Below, piece by piece: positions 1-9,191 of a stretch of DNA of 64,000 nucleotides. How positions within the stretch are numbered: position 1 is the stretch's first letter; each line of letters opens with the position of its first letter. Under the pieces are notes generated by a model that ran no database searches, was not told the DNA's origin, and was given only the letters and a program-made list of their open reading frames with translations. This DNA is from Terriglobia bacterium. GTDB lineage: Bacteria > Acidobacteriota > Terriglobia > Terriglobales > Acidobacteriaceae. Where the stretch lies: the NCBI GenBank assembly GCA_020072815.1, contig JAIQGE010000004.1, forward strand, positions 62,001 through 126,000, read 5' to 3'. The position numbers were made by a program, and so were the translations under genes.

Positions 1-1769
1 CGTTCGCCGATGCCGGGGATGTCCAGCAGTTCTGATGCCCGGTCGCGCATCTGGCGGCGCTTGCGATGGAAGGTAACGGCGAAGCGGTGCGACTCGTCGC
101 GCACCATCTGCACCAGGTGCAGCACGGGCGAGTGGCGGTCCAGCACCACCGGTTCGTCCTCCTGGCCGTACACGTAGATGACCTCCTCCTTCTTGGCGAT
201 GGACGCCAGCGGCTGGTTGGTAATCTCCAAGGACTCCAGCGCCGCAGCCGCGGCATGAAGCTGGCCCAGTCCGCCGTCAACCAGCACTAAGGACGGAAAC
301 GGCTTCTCTTCGTCACGCAGGCGCTTGTACCGGCGCGCGACCACTTCACGCATGGAGGCAAAGTCGTCCACGCCTTCCACCGTTTTGACGATGAACTTGC
401 GGTACTCCTGCTTGTTCATCTTGCCGTCTTCCCAGACGACCATGGAAGCCACGGTCTCCGCGCCCTGTATGTGCGAGATGTCAAAGCACTCGATGCGCTT
501 GGGAAGCTCGGGCAGGCCGAGCGCGTCCTGAAGGGCTTCCTGCGTGGCTTTGGCCGCGGGCTTCATCACGCGGAAACGCTGGTCATACGACTGCTTGGCG
601 TTTTGCGCGGCCAGATCAATGAGCGACCGTTTTTCGCCACGCTGCGGGACCAGTATCTCAACCTTGCTGCCGCGCTTTTCCGTGAGCAGTTCTTCCAGTT
701 CCGCGCGGTCTTCAAAGTCCACGGGGACGATGATGTCCCGCGGGACATATTGCTGGTCAATGTAAACCTGCTTGACCAGCGCGGAGAAGAATATGCCGGG
801 CTGGAAGGAAGGACCTTGTGGAGCGTGGCCGCCCTCGGCCGCGCTAGGTGCATCTGCCGCAGGCGAGGGCGCCTGCGCTCCAATGCTCTCCGGTATCGCC
901 AATTCCGGCAAATCTTCCCAGAAGAACTCTCGCCGATCGAGAATTTTCCCGCCGCGCAGATGGAACACGTTCACGGCCAGCATGTGGTTTTCAAAATGGT
1001 AGCCAAAGACGTCCTGATCGTCGCCTTCAACGGCAGCCATGCGCTGCTTTTCCTGAAGCTGTTCGACCGTGGAGATCAAATCGCGATAGCGCGCGGCCCG
1101 TTCATACTCCTGGTCTTGCGCGGCACGCTCCATGCGCCCGCGCAGCCCGCGCGAAAGATCGGTCTGGCGGCCTTCCAGCAACAGCTTCACGTCGCGCACC
1201 GCTTCGCTGTACAGCTCCGGCGTGGTCAGGTCTTTCACGCACGGCCCCAGGCAGCGCTTGATGTAGTACTGCAGGCACGGCCGCGGATGATAGCGCGTGA
1301 GATCAACTTTGCACGATGGCACCAGAAAATGGCGATGGATGAGATCAACAATGCGGTATGCCAGATTGCCGGGAAAATACGGCCCGTAATATTCGCTGCC
1401 GTCTTTCCGCAGGCGGCGCGTGACGTACACGCGCGGATAGCGCTCAGCCAGGGTGAGCTTGATGTAGGGATAAGTCTTGTCGTCGCGAAGCAGGATGTTG
1501 AAGCGCGGCTTCTTCTGCTTGATCAGATTGTTTTCGAGGGCCAGCGCTTCCTTGTTGTTGGCAACGACGATGTAGTCCACGTCCACGGCTTCGCGCAGCA
1601 GCGAACCGGTCTTGGCGTTGGCTTCGCCCACGCCTTCAGCAAAGTACGACCGGACGCGCGCGCGCAGGCTCTGGGCCTTGCCCACGTAGATGACCTCGCC
1701 CTCAGCGTTCTTGTAGAGATACACCCCGGGCTGTGTGGGGATGGTCCGGATTTTTGCCAGCAGATCCAT
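1..1769 (-). CDS. uvrC: UvrABC system protein C, C-terminus cut by window edge
   Basis: Excinuclease subunit C makes the two incisions around bulky DNA lesions after UvrA/UvrB loading. The reading frame is open from ATG at 1769 to the window edge (589 codons visible). The N-terminus carries the GIY-YIG nuclease core (GVYLYKN, then EVIYVGKA with conserved Arg and Tyr around residues 15-55). The middle holds the RNase H-like nuclease region (CFDISHIQG, LVLVDGGLGQL). The last visible residues, SELLDIPGIGE, are the start of the C-terminal helix-hairpin-helix, so only a short piece is missing. An Ala/Pro/Gly-rich, low-complexity insert lies near residues 285-310. No nucleotide-excision partner gene lies next to it. 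Identification is firm; only the stop is unseen. Confidence 0.95.
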   Translation of the reverse strand, partial: MDLLAKIRTIPTQPGVYLYKNAEGEVIYVGKAQSLRARVRSYFAEGVGEANAKTGSLLREAVDVDYIVVANNKEALALENNLIKQKKPRFNILLRDDKTYPYIKLTLAERYPRVYVTRRLRKDGSEYYGPYFPGNLAYRIVDLIHRHFLVPSCKVDLTRYHPRPCLQYYIKRCLGPCVKDLTTPELYSEAVRDVKLLLEGRQTDLSRGLRGRMERAAQDQEYERAARYRDLISTVEQLQEKQRMAAVEGDDQDVFGYHFENHMLAVNVFHLRGGKILDRREFFWEDLPELAIPESIGAQAPSPAADAPSAAEGGHAPQGPSFQPGIFFSALVKQVYIDQQYVPRDIIVPVDFEDRAELEELLTEKRGSKVEILVPQRGEKRSLIDLAAQNAKQSYDQRFRVMKPAAKATQEALQDALGLPELPKRIECFDISHIQGAETVASMVVWEDGKMNKQEYRKFIVKTVEGVDDFASMREVVARRYKRLRDEEKPFPSLVLVDGGLGQLHAAAAALESLEITNQPLASIAKKEEVIYVYGQEDEPVVLDRHSPVLHLVQMVRDESHRFAVTFHRKRRQMRDRASELLDIPGIGE

Positions 1770-2175
1770 GAAGTTCTATTTCACCACGGAGGCACGGAGA
1801 CACGGAGAAGAATTAGGAATTGCCAAAATATCCAGGATCGAAAATTGCCGATTCTAAAGCCTTACTGCACCACTGATGAAAAGCGGCCTTGACAGCGTAT
1901 TTCAATTTCGGCGATCTTTGGTAATCTTGGCAGTTATGGCAATCTTTATGGCCGGTTTTGGCAATTGGCCCTTCGGGTGAGTAAAATTTCCCTGGTTAGG
2001 TCGGGGGCCGGCTTGCGGGCCGCTTTACCAGAATGTCTGTAAACTGCTGTATTTTAACTAGTTAGGCTCGGTGGCGCAGAACGTACCTAATGGCATCTCA
2101 GTTGCTTTACTTAGATGCGTAGAATTTTATTCGCCGGCGACGTGCGCCGCGTGGGCTTTTAAGGAGCTTCCACCC
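1770..2175. repeat. Intergenic region with two repeat families
   Basis: This 406-bp gap between divergent uvrC and the OmpA-type gene holds two repeat families. Positions 1781-1812 carry one copy of the CCACGGAGGCACGGAG family. Positions about 1902-1972 carry a run of GGCAAT/GGTAAT words with a period of roughly 9 nt. I see no convincing gene here. The promoters of both flanking genes must lie in or beside these repeats. Confidence 0.6.
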
Positions 2176-2907
2176 ATGAATTTGAAATCAAGTCTTTTGG
2201 TGCTGTTGGCAGGTGCGGGGCTGGTGTTGAGCGCCGGCTGTTCCACCAAGAATTACGTTCGGCAACAGAGCCAGCCGATTATTGACAAAACCAATCAGCT
2301 GGACGAGCTGACGGCCAAGAACAATCGCGACGTCCGCGACGTTGATGCCCGTTCGCAGCAAGGTATCCAGGGCGTGAACGCGAAGGCGGCAGAGGCTGAC
2401 GTGAAGGCCGTGGATGCCCGCAATCGCGCTGACCAGGCCCAAACTCTGGCGACACAGGCGAATTCCCGCGTGGACTCCCTGGCCACCCAGGTGGCCAACC
2501 TGGACAATTACCGTCCGGTGCTGGAAACCAGCGTGCATTTTGCCTTCAACAAAGCTGACCTGACGGAAAAAGCCAAGTCTGCCCTGGACCAACTGGTGGC
2601 GGAAATTCCCAACACCAAAGGCTATCTGGTGGTGGTGGAAGGCGACACGGACTCCGTGGGCGGCGCGGCCTATAACTACAAACTGAGCGAGCGTCGCGCT
2701 GACGCCGTGGTGCAATACCTTTCCAACAAGAGCGTTCCGGCCCACAAGATCTTTATCGTCGGCCTGGGCAAGGACCATTTTACCGCTGACAACACAACGT
2801 CAGAAGGACGCGCGCAGAACCGCCGCGTTGACGTTCGTTTGATGACCAACAGCACGCAAGAATCACCAGCTTCTGCGCAAACTACCGCCCCTAACCCGGG
2901 CCGGTAA
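2176..2907 (+). CDS. OmpA/Pal-type peptidoglycan-binding lipoprotein
   Basis: A 243-residue outer-membrane lipoprotein that should anchor the outer membrane to peptidoglycan. The start at 2176 is preceded by AAGGAG at 2161-2166. It begins a lipoprotein signal with lipobox LSAGC near residue 22. An earlier in-frame start at 2071 would bury that signal. Residues about 35-110 are alanine-rich and coiled-coil-like, as in Lpp/Pal linkers. Residues about 115-225 form the OmpA C-terminal domain (VHFAFNKADLTEKAK, then NYKLSERRADAVVQYL and GRAQNRRVDVRL), containing the Asp and Arg that bind meso-diaminopimelate in this family. No tolB or tolR lies nearby, so I do not call it pal. A rho-independent terminator follows directly. 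Confidence 0.88.
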   Translation: MNLKSSLLVLLAGAGLVLSAGCSTKNYVRQQSQPIIDKTNQLDELTAKNNRDVRDVDARSQQGIQGVNAKAAEADVKAVDARNRADQAQTLATQANSRVDSLATQVANLDNYRPVLETSVHFAFNKADLTEKAKSALDQLVAEIPNTKGYLVVVEGDTDSVGGAAYNYKLSERRADAVVQYLSNKSVPAHKIFIVGLGKDHFTADNTTSEGRAQNRRVDVRLMTNSTQESPASAQTTAPNPGR

Positions 2908-2940
2908 GTCTCTCCTCCCCCGGACAACTTGCGTGGACTA

Positions 2941-2974
2941 AAAGGCCGCTAGATTTCTAGCGGCCTTTCATTTT
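2941..2974 (+). terminator. Rho-independent terminator of the OmpA-type gene
   Basis: A perfect 12-bp stem, AAAGGCCGCTAG paired with CTAGCGGCCTTT, with an ATTT loop (2941-2968), is followed by a T-rich stretch. It lies 33 bp after the stop codon and just before the next start. Confidence 0.9.
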
Positions 2975-2991
2975 TGCCATAAAATAGGAAC

Positions 2992-3879
2992 ATGGCCGTC
3001 ATTCGAATTCTTACCATCTTCATTGCCGTCATCGTGATTGGGCTTTTGGAGCCGCAGCCCGCAGCAGCGCAGGAAAGCCAGGACAACCAGCCGCATATCC
3101 AGCCGCGCGAAGGCCAAGCCAAGACCAAGCAGCAGCCCCGCGGAACGCAGCCGCCAGCGCAGCCCCATGCCCAAGCCCAGCCAACACCGCCGCCCATGGA
3201 CGATGAAGAGCCAGGCGAGAGTTCCAGCAAAGATTCGCAGATTGACCTGAACACCCGTCCGCCATCACGCGACAGAGACAATGCCGCGAACGATCCCAGC
3301 TCGCAGCTCTTTGACCCGCATCGCGCGATGAAGGACATTGAAGTCGGCAATTACTATCTGAAGCAGAAGAACTATCGTGCCGCGCTGGACCGCTTTCACG
3401 ACGCGCTGCAGTACAAGCCCGGCGACGCTGAAGCCACCTACGGCCTGGCCGTGACCCAAGAAAAACTGGACTTGCCTTCACAGGCCTACAAGAACTACAA
3501 GAAATATCTGGAGATTCTGCCCAACGGGCCGCAGTCCAAAGACGCGCAGGAAGCCCTCAAGCGGCTGGCGTCTCGCGTGGACCCCTCGGTCGCTAACTCT
3601 GACCAGGGCCAGGACGCCGCCAAGAAGATTGAAATCGGAGAGTCGCTGCTGGCGTCGAACAAATACGACGAAGCGCGCGAACAGTTTGAAGACGCTATGC
3701 GCCTCACGCCGGAAAATCCCTTGATCTATTTCCGCCTGGCCCAAAGCTTGCGCGGCATGCAGCGTCTGGGGCCGGCCCGCAATTTCTTCCAGAAATATCT
3801 TGAGCTGCAGTCCAACGGCCCGTTTGCCGCGGACGCCAAGAAAGGCATCAGCGACATCAATTACATCCTGGGGAAATAG
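2992..3879 (+). CDS. Secreted tetratricopeptide-repeat protein
   Basis: A 295-residue exported protein with a signal peptide (hydrophobic residues 5-22, cleavage likely after AAA near residue 26). A Pro/Gln-rich disordered stretch follows (about 27-100). Then come at least four TPR-like helical pairs: GNYYLKQKNYRAALDRF, then EATYGLAVTQEKL, then GESLLASNKYDEAREQF, then PLIYFRLAQSLRGM. TPR arrays mediate protein-protein contacts, and the partner is unknown. AGGAA lies 5 nt before the ATG. It has its own transcription unit after the terminator at 2941-2974. Confidence 0.8.
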   Translation: MAVIRILTIFIAVIVIGLLEPQPAAAQESQDNQPHIQPREGQAKTKQQPRGTQPPAQPHAQAQPTPPPMDDEEPGESSSKDSQIDLNTRPPSRDRDNAANDPSSQLFDPHRAMKDIEVGNYYLKQKNYRAALDRFHDALQYKPGDAEATYGLAVTQEKLDLPSQAYKNYKKYLEILPNGPQSKDAQEALKRLASRVDPSVANSDQGQDAAKKIEIGESLLASNKYDEAREQFEDAMRLTPENPLIYFRLAQSLRGMQRLGPARNFFQKYLELQSNGPFAADAKKGISDINYILGK

Positions 3880-3931
3880 CCCGCAGGTTTTGGTCTCCGG
3901 CGCGTTCTAGCGCAGGGGGGTATTTTGCCTG

Positions 3932-4744
3932 ATGAACCTGACTTTTTTCTCCCGGCGTCCAGCGGCGAGCTTGTCCCCGGCTATCAATCTCAGCCAGCTT
4001 CGCGTGGCATCGCCCTGTCCCGCAAAATGGGAAGAGATGGCCGGCGATGAGCGTGTCCGTCATTGCGCTGAGTGCAACCTCAATGTTTACAACTTATCGG
4101 CGATGACCGAGCGCCAAGTTCAACAACTAGTGTCAGAGAGCCGGACCGCTCAGCGACGCCTCTGCGCTAGGTTTTATCGCCGCTCTGACGGCACCATGAT
4201 TACCCAGGATTGTCCTCGCGGTTTGCGTGCGGCTGGTCTGCGCGTGGCGCGCGTGGCAGCAGCAATTTTGTCAGCGCTGATGAGCGTCAGCACTGCCTCC
4301 GCCAAAACCAAGCCGCAAGTCTGTTCTCTACAGTCCACCTCACCGCAAAAGCAGCCGGGAATCTGGCTTCAGATCATGGACCCGCAAGGCGCTGTCATTC
4401 CTAACGCAAAAATCGAAGTGGTGGACAAGTCCGGCAAGCACAAGTTCAGCGGCGCCACCAGCGCTTCGGGAGAACTGAGTGTTACGACTCTCCCATCTGG
4501 GGACTACATGCTCACCGTTGCTGCGACCGGATTCCGGACATACACCAGTTCCGTGGTCATCCGCGAGCAACAGGTCCTTCAAGTCAAGCTCAAGCTGGCA
4601 ATCGCGGAAACAAGAGTAGAGATCGAAGTTAGTGCTGAGGCGCCAGCCGTTCAGGGGACCCTTGGCATAGTCACGGTCATTGAAAAACCGGCGGACTGGC
4701 CGGCCGCCGGTCCGCGCGGACAGGCTGCGCCTATTCGGCAATAG
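3932..4744 (+). CDS. Cys-rich N-terminal domain plus carboxypeptidase-regulatory-like domain
   Basis: A 270-residue protein in two parts. Residues about 20-90 carry a conserved-looking Cys pattern: CPAKWEEMAGD, then CAEC, then VYNLSAMT, then LCARFYRRSDGT and DCPRG, with five cysteines in all. I recognise this arrangement from other Acidobacteriota proteins but know no function. A metal or redox role is inference only. A hydrophobic segment (about residues 95-115) probably crosses the membrane. Residues about 135-215 form a carboxypeptidase-regulatory/Cna-B-like beta sandwich (GAVIPNAKIEVVDKSG, then GDYMLTVAATGFRTY), typical of surface proteins. The cysteines would be cytoplasmic and the beta domain outside. 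Confidence 0.7.
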   Translation: MNLTFFSRRPAASLSPAINLSQLRVASPCPAKWEEMAGDERVRHCAECNLNVYNLSAMTERQVQQLVSESRTAQRRLCARFYRRSDGTMITQDCPRGLRAAGLRVARVAAAILSALMSVSTASAKTKPQVCSLQSTSPQKQPGIWLQIMDPQGAVIPNAKIEVVDKSGKHKFSGATSASGELSVTTLPSGDYMLTVAATGFRTYTSSVVIREQQVLQVKLKLAIAETRVEIEVSAEAPAVQGTLGIVTVIEKPADWPAAGPRGQAAPIRQ

Positions 4745-4791
4745 TCGGGATGAATCTGACGGCACGCAGTGATCCGGCCTGGTGCCGTGCC

Positions 4792-5403
4792 TTACTCTTT
4801 GCGCAGGTACACGCCGCTGCTGGCGTCCACGATCACCGTCAGCTTGGCGCTGGACGGCATGGCGCCGTAGATCACGTGCCAGCGAAGCTGGCCGGTTTGC
4901 GAATCCCAGTCCAGCATATACATCACCGGCTGCTTGGGATCTTTGTCCAACAGCTCTTTGCCGCCGTGTTCCTGGGCCACTTCAAAAGCCTTATCGGTGT
5001 CCACTTTAAGAAAGTTCAGGTCCCAGGTTTGAGCGGAGCGGTTGTTGGGGTTGTAGGCGTCCTCCACGCCGTGGTCCACCTTGCGCGGGGCGTCCGCGGC
5101 GCCTGACCAGCTGAAGGGTTCGGTCTTGAGGCGCGCGCGCGAACCAAAGCTGGCACGCCAGAACATGGCTTTGCCATTGTGGCCGCTGCTGTCCGCAGAA
5201 GTCGTGGACTCCAGGTGAATCGGCGCTGCATCCTCTGACCACAAGCGCGCCGCCGGGATCATCTTCTGCAGGGCAAAACGGCCGGTCTCAAATTGATTGG
5301 TCTTCTTCGGCGGTGGAGCGGTTGGCGTGCTCTGGTCGCAGCCGGCAAACGCCAGCGCCAGAACAATGGGAACGAGTCTTCTGATTTTTTTCCGCGTGGT
5401 CAT
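4792..5403 (-). CDS. Lipoprotein of unknown function, weak PepSY-like C-terminus
   Basis: A lipoprotein of about 203 residues with signal and lipobox LAFAGC. The frame can also start 15 bp upstream at 5418. I prefer the ATG at 5403 because it puts the positive charges (TRKKIRR) next to the hydrophobic core. After a short Pro/Thr-rich linker, the body has no motif I can name. The C-terminal strands (LRWHVIYGAMPSSAKLTVIVDASSGVYLRKE region) resemble PepSY-type folds only vaguely. It is convergent with the preceding gene. Confidence 0.6.
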   Translation of the reverse strand: MTTRKKIRRLVPIVLALAFAGCDQSTPTAPPPKKTNQFETGRFALQKMIPAARLWSEDAAPIHLESTTSADSSGHNGKAMFWRASFGSRARLKTEPFSWSGAADAPRKVDHGVEDAYNPNNRSAQTWDLNFLKVDTDKAFEVAQEHGGKELLDKDPKQPVMYMLDWDSQTGQLRWHVIYGAMPSSAKLTVIVDASSGVYLRKE

Positions 5404-5531
5404 GTTTGGCGTGGTCATGTTCGGGTGACATCGAGTGCCACCATTCTAGTCCTTGCACGTTCGCAGAGCGTGGTGTCCAAAGGGCATGGCTGCGCGCGCA
5501 TCAGGACCGCGCTTCAGCTTGCCGCACGCGA

Positions 5532-6101
5532 TTATTTGGGCATGCCTGGGTTGGCCGGCGCGGATGGACTTTCCACCTTCTCTGCCGAGATGCCAGCCTT
5601 CCGCGCTTGCTCTTCCATGTCGGCCAGCTTCTGCTGGGCGGCGTCCAGGGCCTGCTTCTTGGAGTTAATGTCGTCCTGTTCTTTCTTGGCGTCTTCGGCA
5701 AACTTGCCGGAATCGCGCAGCCGGGTGCCGGCGTCAGCGTAATAGGCGGCCGCTCTTAGGCGCTGCTCCCGCTGCAACAGGTCCAGTTCGCGCTGCATGC
5801 CGGCAATCTGTTGTCTCTGGCTGTCCAGCTTGCCTTTCAATTCGTCGGCCTTTTGTTTGGCGGCTTCGGCCTCCGCTTTCTTGGCTTGGTCTTTGTCGGC
5901 GGGCTGGACGGCGGCCTTCTTGGCGTCGTCGTCGGACGCCGCGATCGTCGACGTCCGCGGCATGTTGTCATCGTCCAGCTTGACGGTGGCCGCTGCCTTC
6001 TTCTTAGCGCGATTCTGGCGCGCGATATCGCCCAGCGACTGCTGCGCCAGCGCCGGCGCCGCCAGCGCCAGCACCAGGAGGAATGGAAATACCTTTTTCA
6101 T
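5532..6101 (-). CDS. Periplasmic coiled-coil protein
   Basis: A protein of about 189 residues starting at MKKVFPFLLVLALAAPALAQ, a classic Sec signal with cleavage after ALA. The in-frame start five codons upstream adds nothing conserved. Residues about 70-180 are rich in Lys/Glu/Ala/Gln with heptad-like spacing, predicting a long coiled coil (ADELKGKLDSQRQQIAGMQ is typical). No enzyme motif is visible. A role as a periplasmic scaffold is inference. Confidence 0.65.
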   Translation of the reverse strand: MKKVFPFLLVLALAAPALAQQSLGDIARQNRAKKKAAATVKLDDDNMPRTSTIAASDDDAKKAAVQPADKDQAKKAEAEAAKQKADELKGKLDSQRQQIAGMQRELDLLQREQRLRAAAYYADAGTRLRDSGKFAEDAKKEQDDINSKKQALDAAQQKLADMEEQARKAGISAEKVESPSAPANPGMPK

Positions 6102-6221
6102 TGCCAATGGCCTCAATCAGGAATTGCTGGTTCCATTTTACTTCTGATCTTCGCCAGGAATCGTGCCGATTCCATTGCCGGAAACGATAGGGTAAACGGC
6201 ACATTGTCCTGAAGTAACCGA

Positions 6222-7109
6222 TCACCGGTAGAAGCCCGCGTACCAGCGCACCACCGCGGTCCCCCAAAACGCAGCGAACAAAGCCGCCGCGCCCAGGAAT
6301 ACGCCGAATGGGATTTCAAAATTGCGGTAGATCAGAATCGCCGACCGCCACGCGCGCCGGCGGGCCGAACGTGCGGGTTCAGACGGCACCCTTTTCCTTC
6401 GGCGGGCAAGCCGTTTGTTCCATACCCAAAAGATCAGCAGGATCCCAAACGCGCTGCCAATCAGCGATCCTAGCAGCAGCACCACCAACGTGAGTTTCAC
6501 GCCCAGAAAGGCGCCGATCAGGGCCATGAGCTTGACGTCGCCGCGTCCCATGCCTTCCACGCCGCGCACCGCTTCATAGGCCAGCGCGATGCCCAGGATG
6601 AACGCTGCACCCAGTATCGCCCCGCCCAGTGAGTTCGCCAGCCAGAGCCAGCGCACATTGATGCCGTGAAGAAAGTAGGCGGCGGGGCCTTCCACCGGTA
6701 CAAATACGCTGAACAACAATCCCAGCACGACGCCAGGCTTGGTCAGCAGGTCAGGCAGCAGCTTGGTCTCAGCGTCGGTAAAGACCAGGCCGAGCAGCAG
6801 GAAGGACAGCACGCAGAACTTAAGCGCTTCCGGCGACGCACCGGCTGTAAGGTAGCTGAGCAGGAAGAAAACGCCGGTCAGCAACTCGACAAAAACATAG
6901 CGTGGCGATATCGCGCCGCCGCAGTTACGGCACTTCCCTCTCAGGATCAGCCAGCTCAGAACCGGTATGTTGTCGTAGAAAGCGATAGGTGTGCCGCACG
7001 ACGGGCACTGCGAGCGCGGCGTCACCACCGAGAGTTCTCTCGGCAGGCGGTAGATGCACACGTTCAAAAAGCTGCCGAAAATCAGCCCCAGTCCAAAAAA
7101 GACCGCCAT
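6222..7109 (-). CDS. pilD: Prepilin peptidase (type IV prepilin leader peptidase, A24A)
   Basis: An integral membrane aspartic protease of 295 residues that cleaves and N-methylates type IV prepilins or type II secretion pseudopilins. It shows GSFLNVCIYRLP in the first membrane segment and a zinc-type CPSC...CRNC pair (methylase domain). The two catalytic aspartates lie in FTDAETKLLPD and GMGRGDVKLM, the second being the GxGxxD motif. About eight hydrophobic segments are present. No pilin, secretin or ATPase gene lies nearby, so the substrate is not shown by context; the symbol gspO would fit equally well. Confidence 0.92.
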   Translation of the reverse strand: MAVFFGLGLIFGSFLNVCIYRLPRELSVVTPRSQCPSCGTPIAFYDNIPVLSWLILRGKCRNCGGAISPRYVFVELLTGVFFLLSYLTAGASPEALKFCVLSFLLLGLVFTDAETKLLPDLLTKPGVVLGLLFSVFVPVEGPAAYFLHGINVRWLWLANSLGGAILGAAFILGIALAYEAVRGVEGMGRGDVKLMALIGAFLGVKLTLVVLLLGSLIGSAFGILLIFWVWNKRLARRRKRVPSEPARSARRRAWRSAILIYRNFEIPFGVFLGAAALFAAFWGTAVVRWYAGFYR

Positions 7110-7196
7110 GTAGAGGATGTTCGGGCCGGTAAGGAATGTGCTCGCCAGAATGCGCTCCTTGAAATCGATTCCGAAGCAATTATACGCAGCCCGCGC

Positions 7197-7751
7197 TCAA
7201 CGCCCATCCTGGAATCGCAAGATATGCCCTTCCAGGGTTTCGGCTTCAACGTCGGTTGGCGGCATTTCGCCGTTCCAAGCACGCTGGCGGCAGTTGACCA
7301 AACGCGTCGCCACCGGCAGAAGCCGCCATCCGCCGCCCTGTTGCTCGCGCAGAGCGGCGTTGAATGCGGTCACTCCGTCCTCACGCGCCGCCAGCCGCCA
7401 CTCGAGGAGTGAGGCCTCCAACGTTTCCGCCAAAGATTCTTCCGGCAGCAGGCACAGCACCCAGGCATGACTGGCGCGCTGAGCGTACGTCCCGCGGGGC
7501 ACGTCCGCGGAGCCGCGCAGCACGCGCGCGCCGTATTCGTGGGCCACGCTTACGGTGTCGTCCGTGGAGCCGTGGTCCACGACAATGACTTCATCGCACA
7601 CGCGCAGCGAATCCAGCGCGCGGCCCAGATGCCGGTCATGGTTCAACGTATGAATCAGCCCCGTGATCCTGGTTCCCGCTAGCCCCGGCGCGCGGCCTGG
7701 CGCCGAACTCTCGCGGCCCGCCGGCTGTTCATCTTGGTTGTCTGGTTCCAT
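7197..7751 (-). CDS. Short family 2 glycosyltransferase-like protein
   Basis: A 184-residue protein resembling the WaaE/KdtX branch of GT2 enzymes. TRITGLIHTLNHDRHLGRAL forms the first strand and helix, and CDEVIVVDHGSTDDT is the nucleotide-sugar binding segment. It is shorter than usual (about 250). Where the family normally has a DxD-type metal site after WVL, this protein reads WVLCLLPEES, so the metal-binding aspartates appear lost. It may be a non-catalytic or divergent member. It sits in the same direction as the prepilin peptidase with an 87-bp gap. Confidence 0.65.
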   Translation of the reverse strand: MEPDNQDEQPAGRESSAPGRAPGLAGTRITGLIHTLNHDRHLGRALDSLRVCDEVIVVDHGSTDDTVSVAHEYGARVLRGSADVPRGTYAQRASHAWVLCLLPEESLAETLEASLLEWRLAAREDGVTAFNAALREQQGGGWRLLPVATRLVNCRQRAWNGEMPPTDVEAETLEGHILRFQDGR

Positions 7752-7880
7752 TGCTTTTCTGGTTCGATTCCAGACACAGTGGGTTCGAACCAGTTGATTT
7801 TGCCGGAAATAAGGAAGCGCCGCTAGTGCAGCGACGCTTGGTCTTATCCGATGAACGAAGCTGCCGTTATTGATCTGAAC

Positions 7881-9047
7881 TCATTGCTTTGAACCCAACG
7901 ACGGCCGGCTGACGCCCGGCGTTACAGTAACCGGATTCTGGAGTTGGAAGTTCAACACCGTTTCCGGATTCAGGACGATCTCCTGGCCCTTGCCGGCGCC
8001 GGCGACGCCCGTGCCTGCTCCTGCACCCGCGGCCGCGCCGATGGCTGCTCCTCTGCCGCCGCCGAAGATGCCGCCCAATACCGCGCCAATGGCCGCGCCG
8101 CCCCCGACTTTGCGCGCCGTAGCTTTACCGCGCGCCAGGCCTGCTTTCGACCAACGGTCTGTCACTACGGAATAGCTCTTGCCGTTCATCATGATCCGGG
8201 TAATTTCAATCGCCAGGTCAGACTGACCCTTGAAGCGGCCGGCGGGCTTCACGTCCACCACGCGGCCTTCCACGTCAGCCGACGTGGGAATCACCACCTG
8301 GCCATCCACTGAGACCGGCGTGGCGATGGAACCGTGGAATACATCTCCCGCTTGCGCTGTTTCTGAACTCAACGGCTCGTTCAGGTGAATCGTCAGCTTG
8401 GTGCCCGCGGGTACCGCGACTGTTTGCACTGGCACGCTGCTAGACGCAGGCGCAGGCGGTGGAGGCGGCTCTTGCGCAGAGGTTTCCTGACTCTCGCCGC
8501 TTCCGCCCACATTGTTGCCGCTGGTCTCGGCATTGTTTTCGGCGGTGGTCACCGTGACTCCAGGGTCGTAGTCGCCGTTGTCGGCATCCGCGGGTGCCGA
8601 CGATCGCGCTTCAGTCCCACGCACCGCCTTGCGGGGCGACGGCCGGTTGTCGTCATGCCGGGCCGAAGGCTTGTCACTAGGATCCGCCTGCGCCAGCGGC
8701 TCTGCGCGTTCTGTCTCGGCGGCCACGGCCGCGACCACCTGAAGGTTGTTGACCACGGTTTTTACGCCCTCTACTTGCGCGGCGTCACTGGCGGCGGCGT
8801 TGCGCGCCGCATCGCTGCTCACCGTGCCGGATAGAGTCACCACGCCGTTGCTGGCGCTGATGGTCACCTGCTTGCCCGGGACGCCGGCATCGGCCTCAAT
8901 ACGGCTCTTCACATCGGCGGCCACCTGCGTGTCCGGACGCGATTTGCCCATCCGCGAGCAGCCGGACCCTAGTAGCGCCAACGACGCTACAACCACCCAC
9001 AAATACTTCCTCCAAGACATCATCGTTGTCAGTGAAAACCTGGTCAT
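7881..9047 (-). CDS. BON-domain lipoprotein with glycine zipper
   Basis: A lipoprotein of about 388 residues. The ATG at 9047 has an AGGAG 7-8 nt upstream and starts a signal with lipobox LLGSGC; the in-frame start at 9188 lacks support. Residues about 35-105 form a BON domain ([19 protein letters not shown], then [10 protein letters not shown]), found in proteins that contact phospholipid membranes. A Pro/Ser/Glu-rich linker follows. The C-terminal part has a beta region ([16 protein letters not shown], then [12 protein letters not shown]) and a long Gly/Ala zipper ([16 protein letters not shown], then [13 protein letters not shown]) able to insert in or pack against a membrane. It is probably an envelope stability or stress factor. 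Confidence 0.75.
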   Translation of the reverse strand: MTRFSLTTMMSWRKYLWVVVASLALLGSGCSRMGKSRPDTQVAADVKSRIEADAGVPGKQVTISASNGVVTLSGTVSSDAARNAAASDAAQVEGVKTVVNNLQVVAAVAAETERAEPLAQADPSDKPSARHDDNRPSPRKAVRGTEARSSAPADADNGDYDPGVTVTTAENNAETSGNNVGGSGESQETSAQEPPPPPAPASSSVPVQTVAVPAGTKLTIHLNEPLSSETAQAGDVFHGSIATPVSVDGQVVIPTSADVEGRVVDVKPAGRFKGQSDLAIEITRIMMNGKSYSVVTDRWSKAGLARGKATARKVGGGAAIGAVLGGIFGGGRGAAIGAAAGAGAGTGVAGAGKGQEIVLNPETVLNFQLQNPVTVTPGVSRPSLGSKQ

Positions 9048-9191
9048 GGCAAAAGCTCCTGTAACTCTGTGGCGACTAAGAGCTTTAGATGCAGACTGAG
9101 CGGAGCATGCTGCATCCGGCAAGTAAAGTTTTGTAGGCGTGAAAAAGGGAGGGTTCTTTGGTAAGCGAGCGCACCAATTCGGCAACATTCC

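Noticed and set aside
471-1892. Long plus-strand ORF opposite uvrC
   Set aside because: Antisense shadow: the minus strand encodes UvrC with all motifs over the same range.
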